Source of the DNA: an uncultured Paracoccaceae bacterium
Lineage (GTDB): Bacteria; Pseudomonadota; Alphaproteobacteria; Rhodobacterales; Rhodobacteraceae
Length of the DNA stretch: 64,000 nucleotides
Reading direction: 5' to 3'
Assembly: GCA_947499725.1 (NCBI GenBank)
Contig: CANMPK010000003.1
Location: 186,001 to 250,000 of the forward strand
In this document: positions 44,754 through 53,815 of the stretch, in pieces
Layout of the letters: each line of letters starts with the position of its first letter
How positions within the stretch are numbered: position 1 is the first letter of the stretch
Position numbers and translations under genes: made by a program
Notes under the pieces: generated by a model
What the model was told of the DNA's origin: nothing
Databases searched by the model: none
Seen by the model: only the letters and a program-made list of their open reading frames with translations

Positions 44754-46324
44754 GCCTGTTGAATGTGCGCGACCTGCGCGTGGCCTTCCGGCAAGACGGC
44801 GCAACCTTCGAAGCAGTGAAAGGCGTGTCTTTCAGCGTCGACCGTGGCGAGACCGTGGCTTTGGTCGGGGAATCCGGCTCTGGCAAGTCTGTCACGGCCC
44901 TGTCCACCGTGTCGCTTTTGGGCACCAGTGCCGAGGTCTCCGGCTCTGTCACTTATGACGGCCAAGAGATGGTCACCGCCGATGACAAGCTGCTGCGCAA
45001 GGTGCGCGGCAATGACATCAGCTTTATCTTCCAAGAGCCGATGACATCGCTTAACCCGCTGCACACGTTGGAAAAGCAACTGGGCGAAAGCCTTACGCTG
45101 CACCAAGGTATCGTGGGCCAAGAGGCACGCACGCGTATTCTGGAACTGATGAATAAGGTTGGCATTCGGGACCCAGAAGATCGCCTGACGTCTTATCCGC
45201 ACCAGCTCTCGGGCGGGCAACGCCAGCGCATCATGATCGCTATGGCCTTGGCCAACAAACCTGACATCCTGATCGCCGATGAGCCCACAACCGCGCTGGA
45301 TGTGACCATCCAAGCGCAAATCCTTGAGCTGCTCGCGGATTTGAAAAAGTCCGAAGGCATGGGCCTGCTGTTCATTACCCATGATCTGGGCATCGTGCGC
45401 CGCATCGCCGATAAGGTCTGCGTGATGAAAGATGGCGAGGTGGTCGAGGCGGGGCCAGTGGATCAGATTTTTGACAATCCACGCCATAGTTACACACGTA
45501 CCTTGCTCAATGCGCGCTCCACCGGCGTGCCAAAGCCCGTTCCAGCCAATGCGCCGGTTGTTGTGGAAACCGATAACACCCGCATCTGGTTCCCAATCCA
45601 ACGCGGCCTACTGCGCCGCACCGTGGGCCACGTCAAAGCCGTGAACGACGCCACGATCAGCATCCGCGCTGGCGAAACCTTGGGTGTTGTTGGGGAATCC
45701 GGCTCTGGCAAAACCACCTTGGCTTTGGCTCTTATGCGTCTGATTGGCTCTGAAGGCGCAATCCGCTTTCAAGGCAATGACATCCGCGATCTGAAAACCA
45801 AAGAGCTGCGCAACCTGCGCAAAGACATGCAGATCGTCTTCCAAGACCCGTTTGGCAGCCTCTCACCCCGCATGAGCTGCGAACAAATCATCGCCGAAGG
45901 TCTGGGCGTGCATGGCAATCCGGATGGTCGCAGCCACCACGAATTGGTGGCCGAAGTCATGACCGAAGTCGGGCTCGACCCCGCCACGATGCACCGCTAC
46001 CCGCATGAATTCTCTGGCGGCCAACGCCAGCGGATCGCCATCGCCCGTGCCATGATCCTGCGCCCGAAACTGGTGGTGCTGGACGAGCCGACATCGGCTT
46101 TGGACATGACCGTTCAGGTGCAAATCGTTGATCTGCTGCGCCAACTGCAACAGAAATACGGGCTGGCTTATCTATTCATCAGCCACGATCTGCACGTCGT
46201 GCGCGCCATGAGCCATAAGATCATGGTGATGAAACAAGGCGATGTGGTGGAAGAGGGCACCGCCGAAGAAATCTTCGACAATGCCCAAACGGAATACACG
46301 CAGGAACTCTTGGCAGCCCACTAA
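44750..46324 (+). CDS. yejF: ATP-binding protein YejF (double ABC cassette)
   Basis: 524 residues with two fused ABC domains. Cassette 1: Walker [10 protein letters not shown], signature LSGGQRQR, Walker [13 protein letters not shown]. Cassette 2: Walker [10 protein letters not shown], signature FSGGQRQR, Walker [12 protein letters not shown]. Drives uptake through YejBE. Translation is coupled to yejE by an ATGA overlap. Last gene of the operon, ending ten bases before the convergent hemN. Confidence 0.95.
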   Translation: MSLLNVRDLRVAFRQDGATFEAVKGVSFSVDRGETVALVGESGSGKSVTALSTVSLLGTSAEVSGSVTYDGQEMVTADDKLLRKVRGNDISFIFQEPMTSLNPLHTLEKQLGESLTLHQGIVGQEARTRILELMNKVGIRDPEDRLTSYPHQLSGGQRQRIMIAMALANKPDILIADEPTTALDVTIQAQILELLADLKKSEGMGLLFITHDLGIVRRIADKVCVMKDGEVVEAGPVDQIFDNPRHSYTRTLLNARSTGVPKPVPANAPVVVETDNTRIWFPIQRGLLRRTVGHVKAVNDATISIRAGETLGVVGESGSGKTTLALALMRLIGSEGAIRFQGNDIRDLKTKELRNLRKDMQIVFQDPFGSLSPRMSCEQIIAEGLGVHGNPDGRSHHELVAEVMTEVGLDPATMHRYPHEFSGGQRQRIAIARAMILRPKLVVLDEPTSALDMTVQVQIVDLLRQLQQKYGLAYLFISHDLHVVRAMSHKIMVMKQGDVVEEGTAEEIFDNAQTEYTQELLAAH

Positions 46325-46333
46325 ACACAGCGC

Positions 46334-47674
46334 CTAAATGGCGGCGCTGTGCTGCGCCCCTGCCGCATAGGTATCAAAGGCGCGCGCCACCATGCGCGTC
46401 AGCGGACGCAGCTCGGTTGGAATATCCAGCCGCCCGCCCTGCACCTGCAACAGGTGATCAAACCGCGCATTGATCTGTTCAAACCGCGTTTGGGTTTCTG
46501 TTATCGGCAGCTCTAACGCCGCCGCATCCACAGAAAAATCACACATCAACCGCTCGATCAGCCGTGCGTTGGTCTGATCCTCAACGCTCATCACATGGCC
46601 GCGCGACGTGGCAAACCGCCCCTCGGCGATAGCCGTCGCATAGGCAGATGTGGCAGGCGCATTCTGCGCATAGCCCTGCGGAAACCGCGAAATCGCAGAG
46701 GCACCAAGCCCAATCAGCACATCCGCCTGATCATCAGTGTATCCCTGAAAGTTCCGCCGCAATCGACCCGCCTGAGCGGCCCGCGCCAAACCGTCAGAGG
46801 GCAGGGCGAAGTGATCAATCCCAATGCTGTCGTAACCCGCAGCCGTAAACAAAGCCTCCGCGCCTTCATACAGCCCAAGCCGTTCTTGCGGTGTCGGCAA
46901 GCGATCCGCAGGGATCATCTGCTGCCGCTTTGCCATCCACGGCACATGGGCATAGCCATACAGCGCCACGCGATCTGGCCCCAACGCGATCAGTTTTTCC
47001 ACGCTATCCTTGATGCGCTCCGGCGTCTGATCCGGCAGGCCAAACAGAATATCCGCGTTCAGGCTCTGTACCCCAGCCGCGCGGATCATCTGCACCACCT
47101 CACGCGTCAACGCATAGCTTTGCGGGCGGCCAATCGTCTCTTGGATCTGCGGATCAAAATCCTGCATTCCCACCGAAGCGCGGTTCATCCCGTAACGCAC
47201 CAACACAGCCAGACGATCAGCATCCACCTCATTGGGATCAATCTCCACCGAAAACTCACCCCCCTCTGCCAAAGGCGCCACGTCAAAGATCGCCTCGCAT
47301 AGGGTTTGCATCATCTCGGGGCTCAGCAACGTGGGCGTGCCGCCCCCCCAATGCAGCCGCGACAGCCGCACGCTCGCAGGCAATCGTGCCTTCAGCATCG
47401 TCAACTCAGCCAGTAAGGTTTGCACATAGCTTTGCACCGGCGAAAGCGTCTGCGTGCCCTGCGTGCGGCAGGCACAGAACCAACACAGCCGCCGACAAAA
47501 CGGCACATGCAGATACAGCGAAATCGCCGCACCCTCGGGGATCGCGGCCACAGATTGCGTAAAGAAATCCGCCCCCACGTCGGGGCTGAAATGCGGTGCG
47601 GTTGGATAGCTGGTGTAACGCGGCACTTTCGCGTCAAACAGTCCCAGCTTTGCCATTTGTGTTTTAAGTGTCAT
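46334..47674 (-). CDS. hemN: Oxygen-independent coproporphyrinogen III dehydrogenase
   Basis: 446 residues. Radical SAM enzyme with the CX3CX2C cluster motif plus fourth cysteine (CRRLCWFCAC), GGGTPTLL, and the HemN C-terminal domain. Decarboxylates coproporphyrinogen III anaerobically, complementing HemF. Divergent from fnrL across a 59-bp gap holding a perfect FNR box 36 bp upstream of this start, so FnrL activation under low oxygen is expected. Confidence 0.96.
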   Translation of the reverse strand: MTLKTQMAKLGLFDAKVPRYTSYPTAPHFSPDVGADFFTQSVAAIPEGAAISLYLHVPFCRRLCWFCACRTQGTQTLSPVQSYVQTLLAELTMLKARLPASVRLSRLHWGGGTPTLLSPEMMQTLCEAIFDVAPLAEGGEFSVEIDPNEVDADRLAVLVRYGMNRASVGMQDFDPQIQETIGRPQSYALTREVVQMIRAAGVQSLNADILFGLPDQTPERIKDSVEKLIALGPDRVALYGYAHVPWMAKRQQMIPADRLPTPQERLGLYEGAEALFTAAGYDSIGIDHFALPSDGLARAAQAGRLRRNFQGYTDDQADVLIGLGASAISRFPQGYAQNAPATSAYATAIAEGRFATSRGHVMSVEDQTNARLIERLMCDFSVDAAALELPITETQTRFEQINARFDHLLQVQGGRLDIPTELRPLTRMVARAFDTYAAGAQHSAAI

Positions 47675-47709
47675 GACGATAGCGTTAAGCCACGGGAAGC
47701 AATGCTTCT

Positions 47710-47723
47710 TTGATACAGATCAA
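47710..47723. promoter_or_regulatory. FNR box between hemN and fnrL
   Basis: TTGATACAGATCAA matches TTGAT-N4-ATCAA perfectly. It ends 11 bp before the fnrL start and is 36 bp from the hemN start. So near the fnrL ribosome-binding site, it would more naturally repress fnrL (autoregulation) than activate it; it may activate hemN only if that transcript is leaderless or starts differently. Confidence 0.85.
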
Positions 47724-47733
47724 GGCGATCCCC

Positions 47734-48480
47734 ATGACCCCAGAGCTGAGCTCCACCGCGCCAAAATCCTGCGAAGGCTGCCAAATTCGCCACCGCGCCG
47801 TCTGTTCGCGCTGCGACGACGCAGAGCTGACGCAACTGGATGCCATCAAATACTACCGCAGTTTCGAAGCCGGCCAGACATTGATCTGGGCGGGGGATGA
47901 TATGGATTTTGTGGGCTCTGTGGTGAACGGTATCGCCACACTGACCCAAACCATGGAAGACGGGCGCACCCAGATGGTGGGCCTCTTGCTGCCCAGCGAT
48001 TTCGTGGGCCGCCCAGGGCGCAATGCGGCCCCCTATGATGTGATCGCCAAAACCGATGTGGTGATGTGCTGCTTCCGCAAGAAACCGTTTGAGACCATGA
48101 TGGTCGACACGCCTCATATTGCGCAGCGTCTTTTGGAAATGACGCTGGACGAGCTCGACGCTGCCCGCGAATGGATGCTGGTTCTGGGGCGCAAAACCGC
48201 CCGAGAAAAGATCGCCTCGCTTCTAAGCATCATCGCGCGGCGCAACGCCACGCTGAAACTGATGCCGCTGAATGGCGCTGTGTCGTTCGAATTGCCCCTG
48301 ACGCGCGAAGCTATGGCTGATTATCTGGGGCTCACGCTGGAAACCGTCAGCCGTCAGATGTCTGCACTGAAAAAGGCCGGCGTGATCCAGATCGAAAACA
48401 AACGCCACATCACCGTGCCAGATATGGATGCGCTGATGGAAGAAGCTGGCGATGATGGCGATGGCGGGCTGCTGGTATAA
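47734..48480 (+). CDS. fnrL: FNR-type oxygen-responsive regulator FnrL
   Basis: 248 residues from MTPELSSTAP; the longer frame begins in the FNR box itself. Four N-terminal cysteines (C13, C16, C24, C27) include ligands for the O2-labile [4Fe-4S] cluster, CRP-like sensor with MVGLLLPSDFVGRPG, and the recognition helix TLETVSRQMSALK, which reads TTGAT-N4-ATCAA. In Rhodobacter, FnrL activates hemN, hemA and cbb3 genes. All four FNR boxes in this window flank such genes. Confidence 0.96.
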   Translation: MTPELSSTAPKSCEGCQIRHRAVCSRCDDAELTQLDAIKYYRSFEAGQTLIWAGDDMDFVGSVVNGIATLTQTMEDGRTQMVGLLLPSDFVGRPGRNAAPYDVIAKTDVVMCCFRKKPFETMMVDTPHIAQRLLEMTLDELDAAREWMLVLGRKTAREKIASLLSIIARRNATLKLMPLNGAVSFELPLTREAMADYLGLTLETVSRQMSALKKAGVIQIENKRHITVPDMDALMEEAGDDGDGGLLV

Positions 48481-48499
48481 TCCAAAACAGATACCCAAG

Positions 48500-48574
48500 C
48501 CAAATCGAAGATTTGGCAGCGCCCGAACCTCCCCCACGGGGAGGGCGCTTTGCGTCTCCCCTCGGCTCGGGCGC
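48500..48574. repeat. Nested hairpins between fnrL and usp
   Basis: A perfect 7-bp hairpin CCAAATC-GAA-GATTTGG (48500-48516), then an outer stem GCGCCCGA (48519-48526) / TCGGGCGC (48567-48574) that encloses CTCCCC/GGGGAG. The block lies between convergent genes. Read on the minus strand it contains CTTGGGTATC, so it may be a distant member of the GGTAT repeat family. No U-tract. Confidence 0.45.
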
Positions 48575-48597
48575 GGCAAAACAGTTTGGCCAATCTT

Positions 48598-49440
48598 CTA
48601 ATGCGTCATAAACACCGGCAATTGCGACTGCTCCAACATATGCCGCGTCGCGCCCCCCAAAATAGACTCGCGCAGCCGCGAATGCCCATAGGCCCCCATC
48701 ACAATCAAATCCGATCCGCACTCCACAGCGCTACGGCTTAGAACATCAGACACACGGGGCAGGGTCTTGCTCAGAACATCCACCTCGACCGTCACCCCAT
48801 GCCGCGCCAAAAACTGCGAGAGCATCCCGCCAGGGTCAGACCGGTTCGGCCCATGGGTGGGCGGATCGATAATCACCACATGCACTTTCTCGGCCAACTT
48901 GAGAAACGGTAGGGCCGCTTTGGCAGCGCGCATGGCTTCGGGGCTTTGGTTCCAAGCCAAGGTGATAATATTCGGACAAGTCAGTGCAGGGGTTTGGTCT
49001 GGAACAACCCACACCGGCGTACTTGCATCAAACAATGCAGCTTCAATCGTGGTTTCCATTTCTAGCCCTCGGTTCATGCCGTAAGGGCGCGCAAGGATCA
49101 CCATATCTGCAAACTGAGCGTGTTGCGCCACAAGTCGACCAACATCAGGAAGCGCACAAGGTGTACTTTCGACGCCATAACGCAAGCCACTGGCCCCTAG
49201 AAACTGCTCCGCGATCTCAGCTAACGAACCCGCGTCTTCGCGGGCAAGTTCCAAGGTTTGGGTCAGCGCAAAGGCGGTGAGACTGCCGTAAGCATAGCTG
49301 CTTTGGCTGCGATCCACACCCAAACACAGCACATCCAAATGCGCATCGTGCAAGATAGAGAAGGCAATCGCGGCCTCTAAAGTGTCTGCCGCGAAGGCCG
49401 TATCCGTCAGGACAGTCAGTACAGATTTAAAAGACATCAT
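48598..49440 (-). CDS. Universal stress protein (tandem UspA)
   Basis: 280 residues, two UspA domains in tandem. The C-terminal domain has the ATP-loop pattern GAYGHSRLRESILGG; the N-terminal repeat is degenerate. Cytoplasmic. Divergent from ccoNOQP with an FNR box (49507-49520) 67 bp from its start, at a distance suitable for activation, so it probably belongs to the microaerobic regulon. Two adjacent ATGs (49440, 49437) are possible starts. Confidence 0.9.
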   Translation of the reverse strand: MMSFKSVLTVLTDTAFAADTLEAAIAFSILHDAHLDVLCLGVDRSQSSYAYGSLTAFALTQTLELAREDAGSLAEIAEQFLGASGLRYGVESTPCALPDVGRLVAQHAQFADMVILARPYGMNRGLEMETTIEAALFDASTPVWVVPDQTPALTCPNIITLAWNQSPEAMRAAKAALPFLKLAEKVHVVIIDPPTHGPNRSDPGGMLSQFLARHGVTVEVDVLSKTLPRVSDVLSRSAVECGSDLIVMGAYGHSRLRESILGGATRHMLEQSQLPVFMTH

Positions 49441-49506
49441 AAGCCTCTTTGTCAGGAAATGCGCGTTTCCTGCCTGTCAGACTGCGCCCTAAAACCGGCG
49501 ATTTCC

Positions 49507-49520
49507 TTGATGCAGATCAA
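49507..49520. promoter_or_regulatory. FNR box between usp and ccoN
   Basis: TTGATGCAGATCAA, a perfect TTGAT-N4-ATCAA. It can serve both directions: a class II position (-41.5) would put transcript starts near 49555 for ccoN and near 49472 for usp, giving leaders of about 58 and 32 nt. Confidence 0.88.
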
Positions 49521-49612
49521 AGTGAGCGCTGCGCGCCTACGTCAAAACAGAGCCCGAGAATTCATACGCCCGCGGCACAATTGCGCCCGCGGGCAGGACG
49601 AAGGGACGCATT

Positions 49613-51217
49613 ATGAAGGATACCGTCAAGCTGATCGCATTGGGGCTCATCACCCTTTTTGCGATGATTGCCGCCAACTATGCCCGAGACCTTGCCTATA
49701 TGGTGCAAGCGCTGATCATCACGCTTGTCTCTGGAGGCTTGTTCATCTGGGTTTTGCGCGGGGTCGGCGAGGAGAAACCCGCCATCTCGCAAACCGAATA
49801 TATGGATGACGTCATCCGCGCCGGCGTGATCGCCACTGCCTTTTGGGGCGTTGTGGGCTTTCTGGTTGGGGTGTTCATCGCCTTCCAACTGGCCTTTCCG
49901 GTGCTGAACTTTGAATGGGCGCAGGGCTTGGCCAACTTTGGCCGCTTGCGCCCGCTGCACACCAGTGCGGTGATCTTTGCCTTCGGGGGCAACGCCTTGA
50001 TCGCCACATCGTTCTACGTGGTGCAACGCACCTCTGCCGCGCGTTTGTGGGGCGGCAATTTGGCGTGGTTTGTCTTTTGGGGCTACCAGCTGTTCATCAT
50101 TCTGGCGGCCACTGGCTATTTGTTTGGCGGCACCCAGTCCAAAGAATATGCCGAGCCTGAATGGCACGTGGATATCTGGCTGACCATCGTCTGGGTGGCC
50201 TATCTGGCGGTCTTCCTAGGCACCATCATCAAACGCCGCGAAAAGCACATCTACGTCGCCAATTGGTTCTACCTTGGCTTCATCGTCACCGTGGCCATGC
50301 TGCACTTGGTGAACAACCTCACCATTCCCGTCAGCATCTTTGGCAGCAAATCCGTGATCATCTACAGCGGCGTGCAAGATGCGATGGTGCAATGGTGGTA
50401 CGGCCACAACGCCGTGGGCTTCTTCCTCACCGCAGGCTTTCTGGGCATGATGTACTACTTCGTGCCCAAACAGGCGCAGAAACCTGTGTTCAGCTACAAG
50501 CTGTCGATCATCCACTTCTGGGCGCTGATCTTCCTGTATATCTGGGCCGGTCCGCACCATTTGCACTATACCGCGCTGCCCGATTGGGCGAGCACGCTGG
50601 GCATGGTCTTTTCCATCATCCTCTGGATGCCAAGCTGGGGCGGCATGATCAACGGGCTCATGACCCTGCAAGGCGCATGGGACAAGCTGCGTACCGATCC
50701 GGTGATCCGCATGATGGTCGCTTCGCTGGCCTTCTACGGCATGTCCACCTTCGAAGGCCCGATGATGTCGATCCGCGCGGTCAACAGCCTCAGCCACTAC
50801 ACCGATTGGACCATCGGACACGTGCATTCCGGCGCCTTGGGCTGGAACGGGCTGATCACCTTCGGCGCGCTTTATTACCTCGTGCCGGTGCTGTGGAAAC
50901 GCGAGCGTCTCTACTCACTCTCCATGGTCAGCTGGCACTTCTGGCTCGCCACAATTGGCATCGTTCTCTACGCCGCCAGCATGTGGGTCACCGGCATCAT
51001 GGAAGGCCTGATGTGGCGTGAAGTCGATGCGAACGGCTTCCTGGTGAACAGCTTCGCCGACACCGTGGCCGCCAAGTTCCCGATGTATGTGGTGCGTGGT
51101 CTGGGCGGGGTTCTCTACCTCAGCGGCGCCATCCTCATGTGCGTCAACCTCTGGCTCACAGCGCGTGGCGCGCAAGACCGCAAGGTCTCGCTCACCACAG
51201 CCGTACCAGCAGAATAA
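49613..51217 (+). CDS. ccoN: cbb3 cytochrome oxidase subunit I
   Basis: 534 residues, 12 TM helices. Haem-copper oxidase core: high-affinity O2 reductase of the cytoplasmic membrane. Visible ligand histidines: [11 protein letters not shown] with LHT before it, the CuB helix [19 protein letters not shown], and the haem pair in [16 protein letters not shown]. The first ~40 residues are the subunit's extra N-terminal TM. First gene of ccoNOQP, preceded by an FNR box. Confidence 0.97.
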   Translation: MKDTVKLIALGLITLFAMIAANYARDLAYMVQALIITLVSGGLFIWVLRGVGEEKPAISQTEYMDDVIRAGVIATAFWGVVGFLVGVFIAFQLAFPVLNFEWAQGLANFGRLRPLHTSAVIFAFGGNALIATSFYVVQRTSAARLWGGNLAWFVFWGYQLFIILAATGYLFGGTQSKEYAEPEWHVDIWLTIVWVAYLAVFLGTIIKRREKHIYVANWFYLGFIVTVAMLHLVNNLTIPVSIFGSKSVIIYSGVQDAMVQWWYGHNAVGFFLTAGFLGMMYYFVPKQAQKPVFSYKLSIIHFWALIFLYIWAGPHHLHYTALPDWASTLGMVFSIILWMPSWGGMINGLMTLQGAWDKLRTDPVIRMMVASLAFYGMSTFEGPMMSIRAVNSLSHYTDWTIGHVHSGALGWNGLITFGALYYLVPVLWKRERLYSLSMVSWHFWLATIGIVLYAASMWVTGIMEGLMWREVDANGFLVNSFADTVAAKFPMYVVRGLGGVLYLSGAILMCVNLWLTARGAQDRKVSLTTAVPAE

Positions 51218-51231
51218 GGAGGGCTCAGACA

Positions 51232-51960
51232 ATGGCCATTCTCGACAAACACAAATTGATCGAAACCAACGCAACCCTTCTGCTGATCCTCAGCCTTCTG
51301 GTGGTCAGCATCGGGGGGATCGTGCAGATCGCCCCGCTGTTCTGGCTGGAAAACACGATCGAGGATGTAGAGGGCATGCGCCCCTACACCCCGCTCGAAC
51401 TGGCCGGGCGTGACATCTACATCCGCGAGGGCTGCTACACCTGCCACAGCCAAATGATCCGCCCCATGCGCGACGAAGTCGAACGTTACGGGCACTATTC
51501 CTTGGCGGCAGAATCCAAATACGACCACCCGTTTCAATGGGGCTCTAAACGCACAGGGCCCGATCTGGCGCGGGTTGGCGGACGCTATTCTGATGATTGG
51601 CACGTGGATCACCTGATCGATCCGCAGTCTGTCGTGCCGGAATCCGTGATGCCAAAATATGGCTTCCTCACGCAGAAACGTATCGATGGCGACCACATCG
51701 CGGATCTGATGAAAGCCAACGCCATAGTCGGCGTGCCTTACACCGAAGACATGCTGGCCAATGCCTATCACGACTTCTCCGCCCAAGCGGATCCAGACAT
51801 GGATTACGACGGCCTGCTAGAGCGCTACGGCGACGATGTGCCCGTACGCAATTTTGATGGGCAAAGCGGCACCACCGAAATGGATGCGCTGGTCGCCTAT
51901 CTGCAAATGCTGGGCACGCTGGTGGATTTCTCCACCTTCACCCCTGATGCCAACCGATAA
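51232..51960 (+). CDS. ccoO: cbb3 cytochrome oxidase subunit II (monohaem cytochrome c)
   Basis: 242 residues from [11 protein letters not shown], 14 bases after the ccoN stop and after AAGGAGG. One N-terminal TM ([18 protein letters not shown]), then a periplasmic cytochrome c with CYTCH and methionine ligand region MPKYGF. Passes electrons from CcoP to the haem b/b3 centre. Confidence 0.97.
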   Translation: MAILDKHKLIETNATLLLILSLLVVSIGGIVQIAPLFWLENTIEDVEGMRPYTPLELAGRDIYIREGCYTCHSQMIRPMRDEVERYGHYSLAAESKYDHPFQWGSKRTGPDLARVGGRYSDDWHVDHLIDPQSVVPESVMPKYGFLTQKRIDGDHIADLMKANAIVGVPYTEDMLANAYHDFSAQADPDMDYDGLLERYGDDVPVRNFDGQSGTTEMDALVAYLQMLGTLVDFSTFTPDANR

Positions 51961-51972
51961 CAAGAGGCCCCT

Positions 51973-52167
51973 ATGGAAACCTATACGCTTCTACGCCAAT
52001 TCGCTGACAGCTGGATGCTTTTGTTCCTGTTTCTGGTCTTTTCAGGCGTGATCTTCTGGGCCTTCCGCCCGGGATCAAAGGCCGCCTATCAGGAAACCGC
52101 CAGCATTCCCTTTCGCAACGACGATGCACCAGCGCCCCAAAGCGCTGACAGCCAAGATGAGGGCTGA
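51973..52167 (+). CDS. ccoQ: cbb3 oxidase subunit CcoQ
   Basis: 64 residues, one TM helix ([18 protein letters not shown]) and a polar tail. Small stabilising subunit of cbb3 oxidase. Lies 12 bases after ccoO and 2 before ccoP. Confidence 0.9.
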   Translation: METYTLLRQFADSWMLLFLFLVFSGVIFWAFRPGSKAAYQETASIPFRNDDAPAPQSADSQDEG

Positions 52168-52169
52168 TC

Positions 52170-53036
52170 ATGAGTAAGAAATCACACGAAAAACCCGATG
52201 TGCCCACCACCGGCCACAGCTGGGATGGGATCGAAGAATACGACAACCCAATGCCGCGCTGGTGGCTCTGGACCTTCTACATCACCATCATCTGGGGCAT
52301 CGGCTACACCATCGCTTATCCCGCGTGGCCGGGCATTCAATCGGCCACTTCAGGCTTGCTGGGCTACTCCACCCGCGCCGAGGTGACAGCCGAGATCGCC
52401 GCCGTGGATGCACGCAACGCTGAAATCAACGCGCAGCTCGCCAGCACGGATCTCACAGCGATCAAAGCCGATCCAAACCTTAACAGCTTCGCCACATCCT
52501 CCGGCGCGGCCGTGTTCAAAACATGGTGCGCGCAATGCCACGGCTCTGGTGCAGCCGGGGCCAAGGGCTATCCGAACCTTTTGGACAACGATTGGCTCTG
52601 GGGCGGCGACATCGAAGCGATCCACGAAACCATTCGCGTCGGCATCCGCACGGATGAACATTTCGACACCCGCTATTCCGAAATGCCCGCCTTTGGCCGC
52701 GATCAGTTTCTGGAAAAACCGCAGATCGAAGCGGTTGTGAACTTCGTGATGTCTCTCTCAGGTGATCCGCTCGATGCTTCAACTGTCGCTGAGGGTGCAG
52801 AGGTCTTCGCCGGAAACTGCGCAAGCTGCCATGGCGAACAAGCCGAAGGCGACCGCAGCCAAGGCGCGCCCAACCTGCGCGATGCGATCTGGCTTTATGG
52901 CGGCAGTTACGATGACATCTATGAAACGGTCTTCAACAGCCGCTATGGCGTCATGCCCAACTGGGACACTCGCTTGACCGAGGCGCAAATCCGCGCCGTG
53001 GCCACCTATGTGCATCAGCTCGGCGGTGGGGAGTAA
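52170..53036 (+). CDS. ccoP: cbb3 cytochrome oxidase subunit III (dihaem cytochrome c)
   Basis: 288 residues. One N-terminal TM ([19 protein letters not shown]) with the family entry [14 protein letters not shown], then two cytochrome c domains with CAQCH (C120-H124) and CASCH (C217-H221). First electron acceptor of the oxidase. Ends with a bidirectional terminator shared with the convergent DUF1304 gene. Confidence 0.97.
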   Translation: MSKKSHEKPDVPTTGHSWDGIEEYDNPMPRWWLWTFYITIIWGIGYTIAYPAWPGIQSATSGLLGYSTRAEVTAEIAAVDARNAEINAQLASTDLTAIKADPNLNSFATSSGAAVFKTWCAQCHGSGAAGAKGYPNLLDNDWLWGGDIEAIHETIRVGIRTDEHFDTRYSEMPAFGRDQFLEKPQIEAVVNFVMSLSGDPLDASTVAEGAEVFAGNCASCHGEQAEGDRSQGAPNLRDAIWLYGGSYDDIYETVFNSRYGVMPNWDTRLTEAQIRAVATYVHQLGGGE

Positions 53037-53042
53037 AACACA

Positions 53043-53072
53043 AAAGGCCCGCGCAAACACGCGGGCCTTTCT
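53043..53072. terminator. Terminator of ccoNOQP / DUF1304 gene
   Basis: Stem AAGGCCCGC (53044-53052) / GCGGGCCTT (53061-53069), followed by TCTT on one strand and TTTTGTG on the other. The genes either side converge. Confidence 0.75.
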
Positions 53073-53090
53073 TGCATAAATCGTAAAGCC

Positions 53091-53456
53091 TTAAGCGATC
53101 AAAACCGCCGCAATGGCCAAAGCCGCCGGAACCGCCTGCACAAAGATAATCTTCCGGCTCGCCGTCATCGCGCCATACACACCGGCCACAAACACGCAGC
53201 CCAAAAAGAACAGCGCCACATTCTGCGCCCAAACGGCATCGCCAATCAGCAAAGACCAAATCAAACCAGCCGCCAGAAACCCGTTATACAGCCCCTGATT
53301 GCCCGCCATCACCTTGGTCGGCGCAAACAAATCCTTTGGGAAACTGCTGAAGACCTTGGGGCCTTTGCGCTCCCAAGCGAACATTTCAAACCACATAATA
53401 TACAGATGCAGCGCCGCAATCAGCGCGATCAAAATCGTTGCGAGATAAGCCATCAT
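53091..53456 (-). CDS. DUF1304 family membrane protein
   Basis: 121 residues from MMAYLATILIALI; the frame upstream to 53537 has no ribosome site. Four TM helices (LATILIALIAALHLYIMWFE, YNGFLAAGLIWSLLIG, NVALFFLGCVFVAGVYGAM, FVQAVPAALAIAAVLIA) with the family motif HLYIMWFEMFAW and ...NQGLYNGFLA. Function unknown. It is bracketed by cco operons, and an FNR box at 53552-53565 lies 96-109 bp upstream, so it may be oxygen-regulated. Confidence 0.85.
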   Translation of the reverse strand: MMAYLATILIALIAALHLYIMWFEMFAWERKGPKVFSSFPKDLFAPTKVMAGNQGLYNGFLAAGLIWSLLIGDAVWAQNVALFFLGCVFVAGVYGAMTASRKIIFVQAVPAALAIAAVLIA

Positions 53457-53551
53457 GTCTCCAATCCAATCTGCGCGCACCCTGACACGCCCCCTCGCGC
53501 AGAGCAATCCCGCCCCAAGGTCAACAGACCCAGCCAAGAAACCCGCAAACC

Positions 53552-53565
53552 TTGATCTGGATCAA
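53552..53565. promoter_or_regulatory. FNR box upstream of DUF1304 gene / ccoG
   Basis: TTGATCTGGATCAA, a perfect FNR box. Its centre is about 102 bp upstream of the DUF1304 start, which allows a class II promoter with a 61-nt leader, and far (about 260 bp) from ccoG. Confidence 0.82.
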
Positions 53566-53579
53566 AGAACCAGCCGCGC

Positions 53580-53734
53580 AGACCTGCCAATTTACACGTG
53601 GGATGCAGGTCTCACCCGAGACCTGAGGGGCCTGTCGCAAGACAGGCAGTTTGGTACCGGCCTTTCCCTTGTTCGCGCGTTTCAGAGGGGCCGGTATCAA
53701 ATCCCACACATTCGAACCTGCGCATATGTCGCAG
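53580..53734. other. Structured noncoding segment between two FNR boxes
   Basis: Four consecutive inverted repeats: AGACCTGC (53580-53587) / GCAGGTCT (53605-53612); CCTGTC (53631-53636) / GACAGG (53641-53646); TACCGGCC (53656-53663) / GGCCGGTA (53689-53696); CTGCG / CGCAG (about 53718-53734). A long ORF crosses it but is rejected because it would encode FNR box sequence. A small RNA or a repeat cluster is possible. Confidence 0.45.
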
Positions 53735-53740
53735 GCCAGT

Positions 53741-53754
53741 TTGATCAAGATCAA
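53741..53754 (+). promoter_or_regulatory. FNR box upstream of ccoG
   Basis: TTGATCAAGATCAA, a perfect FNR box 62 bp before the preferred ccoG start (GTG 53816). A class II position gives a start point near 53789 and a 27-nt leader. Confidence 0.88.
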
Positions 53755-53815
53755 AGCCGCGGCGCATCGCACAAGGCAAAACCCACCTGAAACGTCGCAA
53801 CAAAAGGCCAGTGCT

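Noticed and set aside
53700-53730. T-loop-like string ATTCGAAC
   Set aside because: Flanks do not form a tRNA T-stem or acceptor stem; no tRNA gene was found in the window.
53651-53815. N-terminal extension of ccoG
   Set aside because: It would translate the FNR box at 53741 and several hairpins; homologues start near the GTG at 53816.
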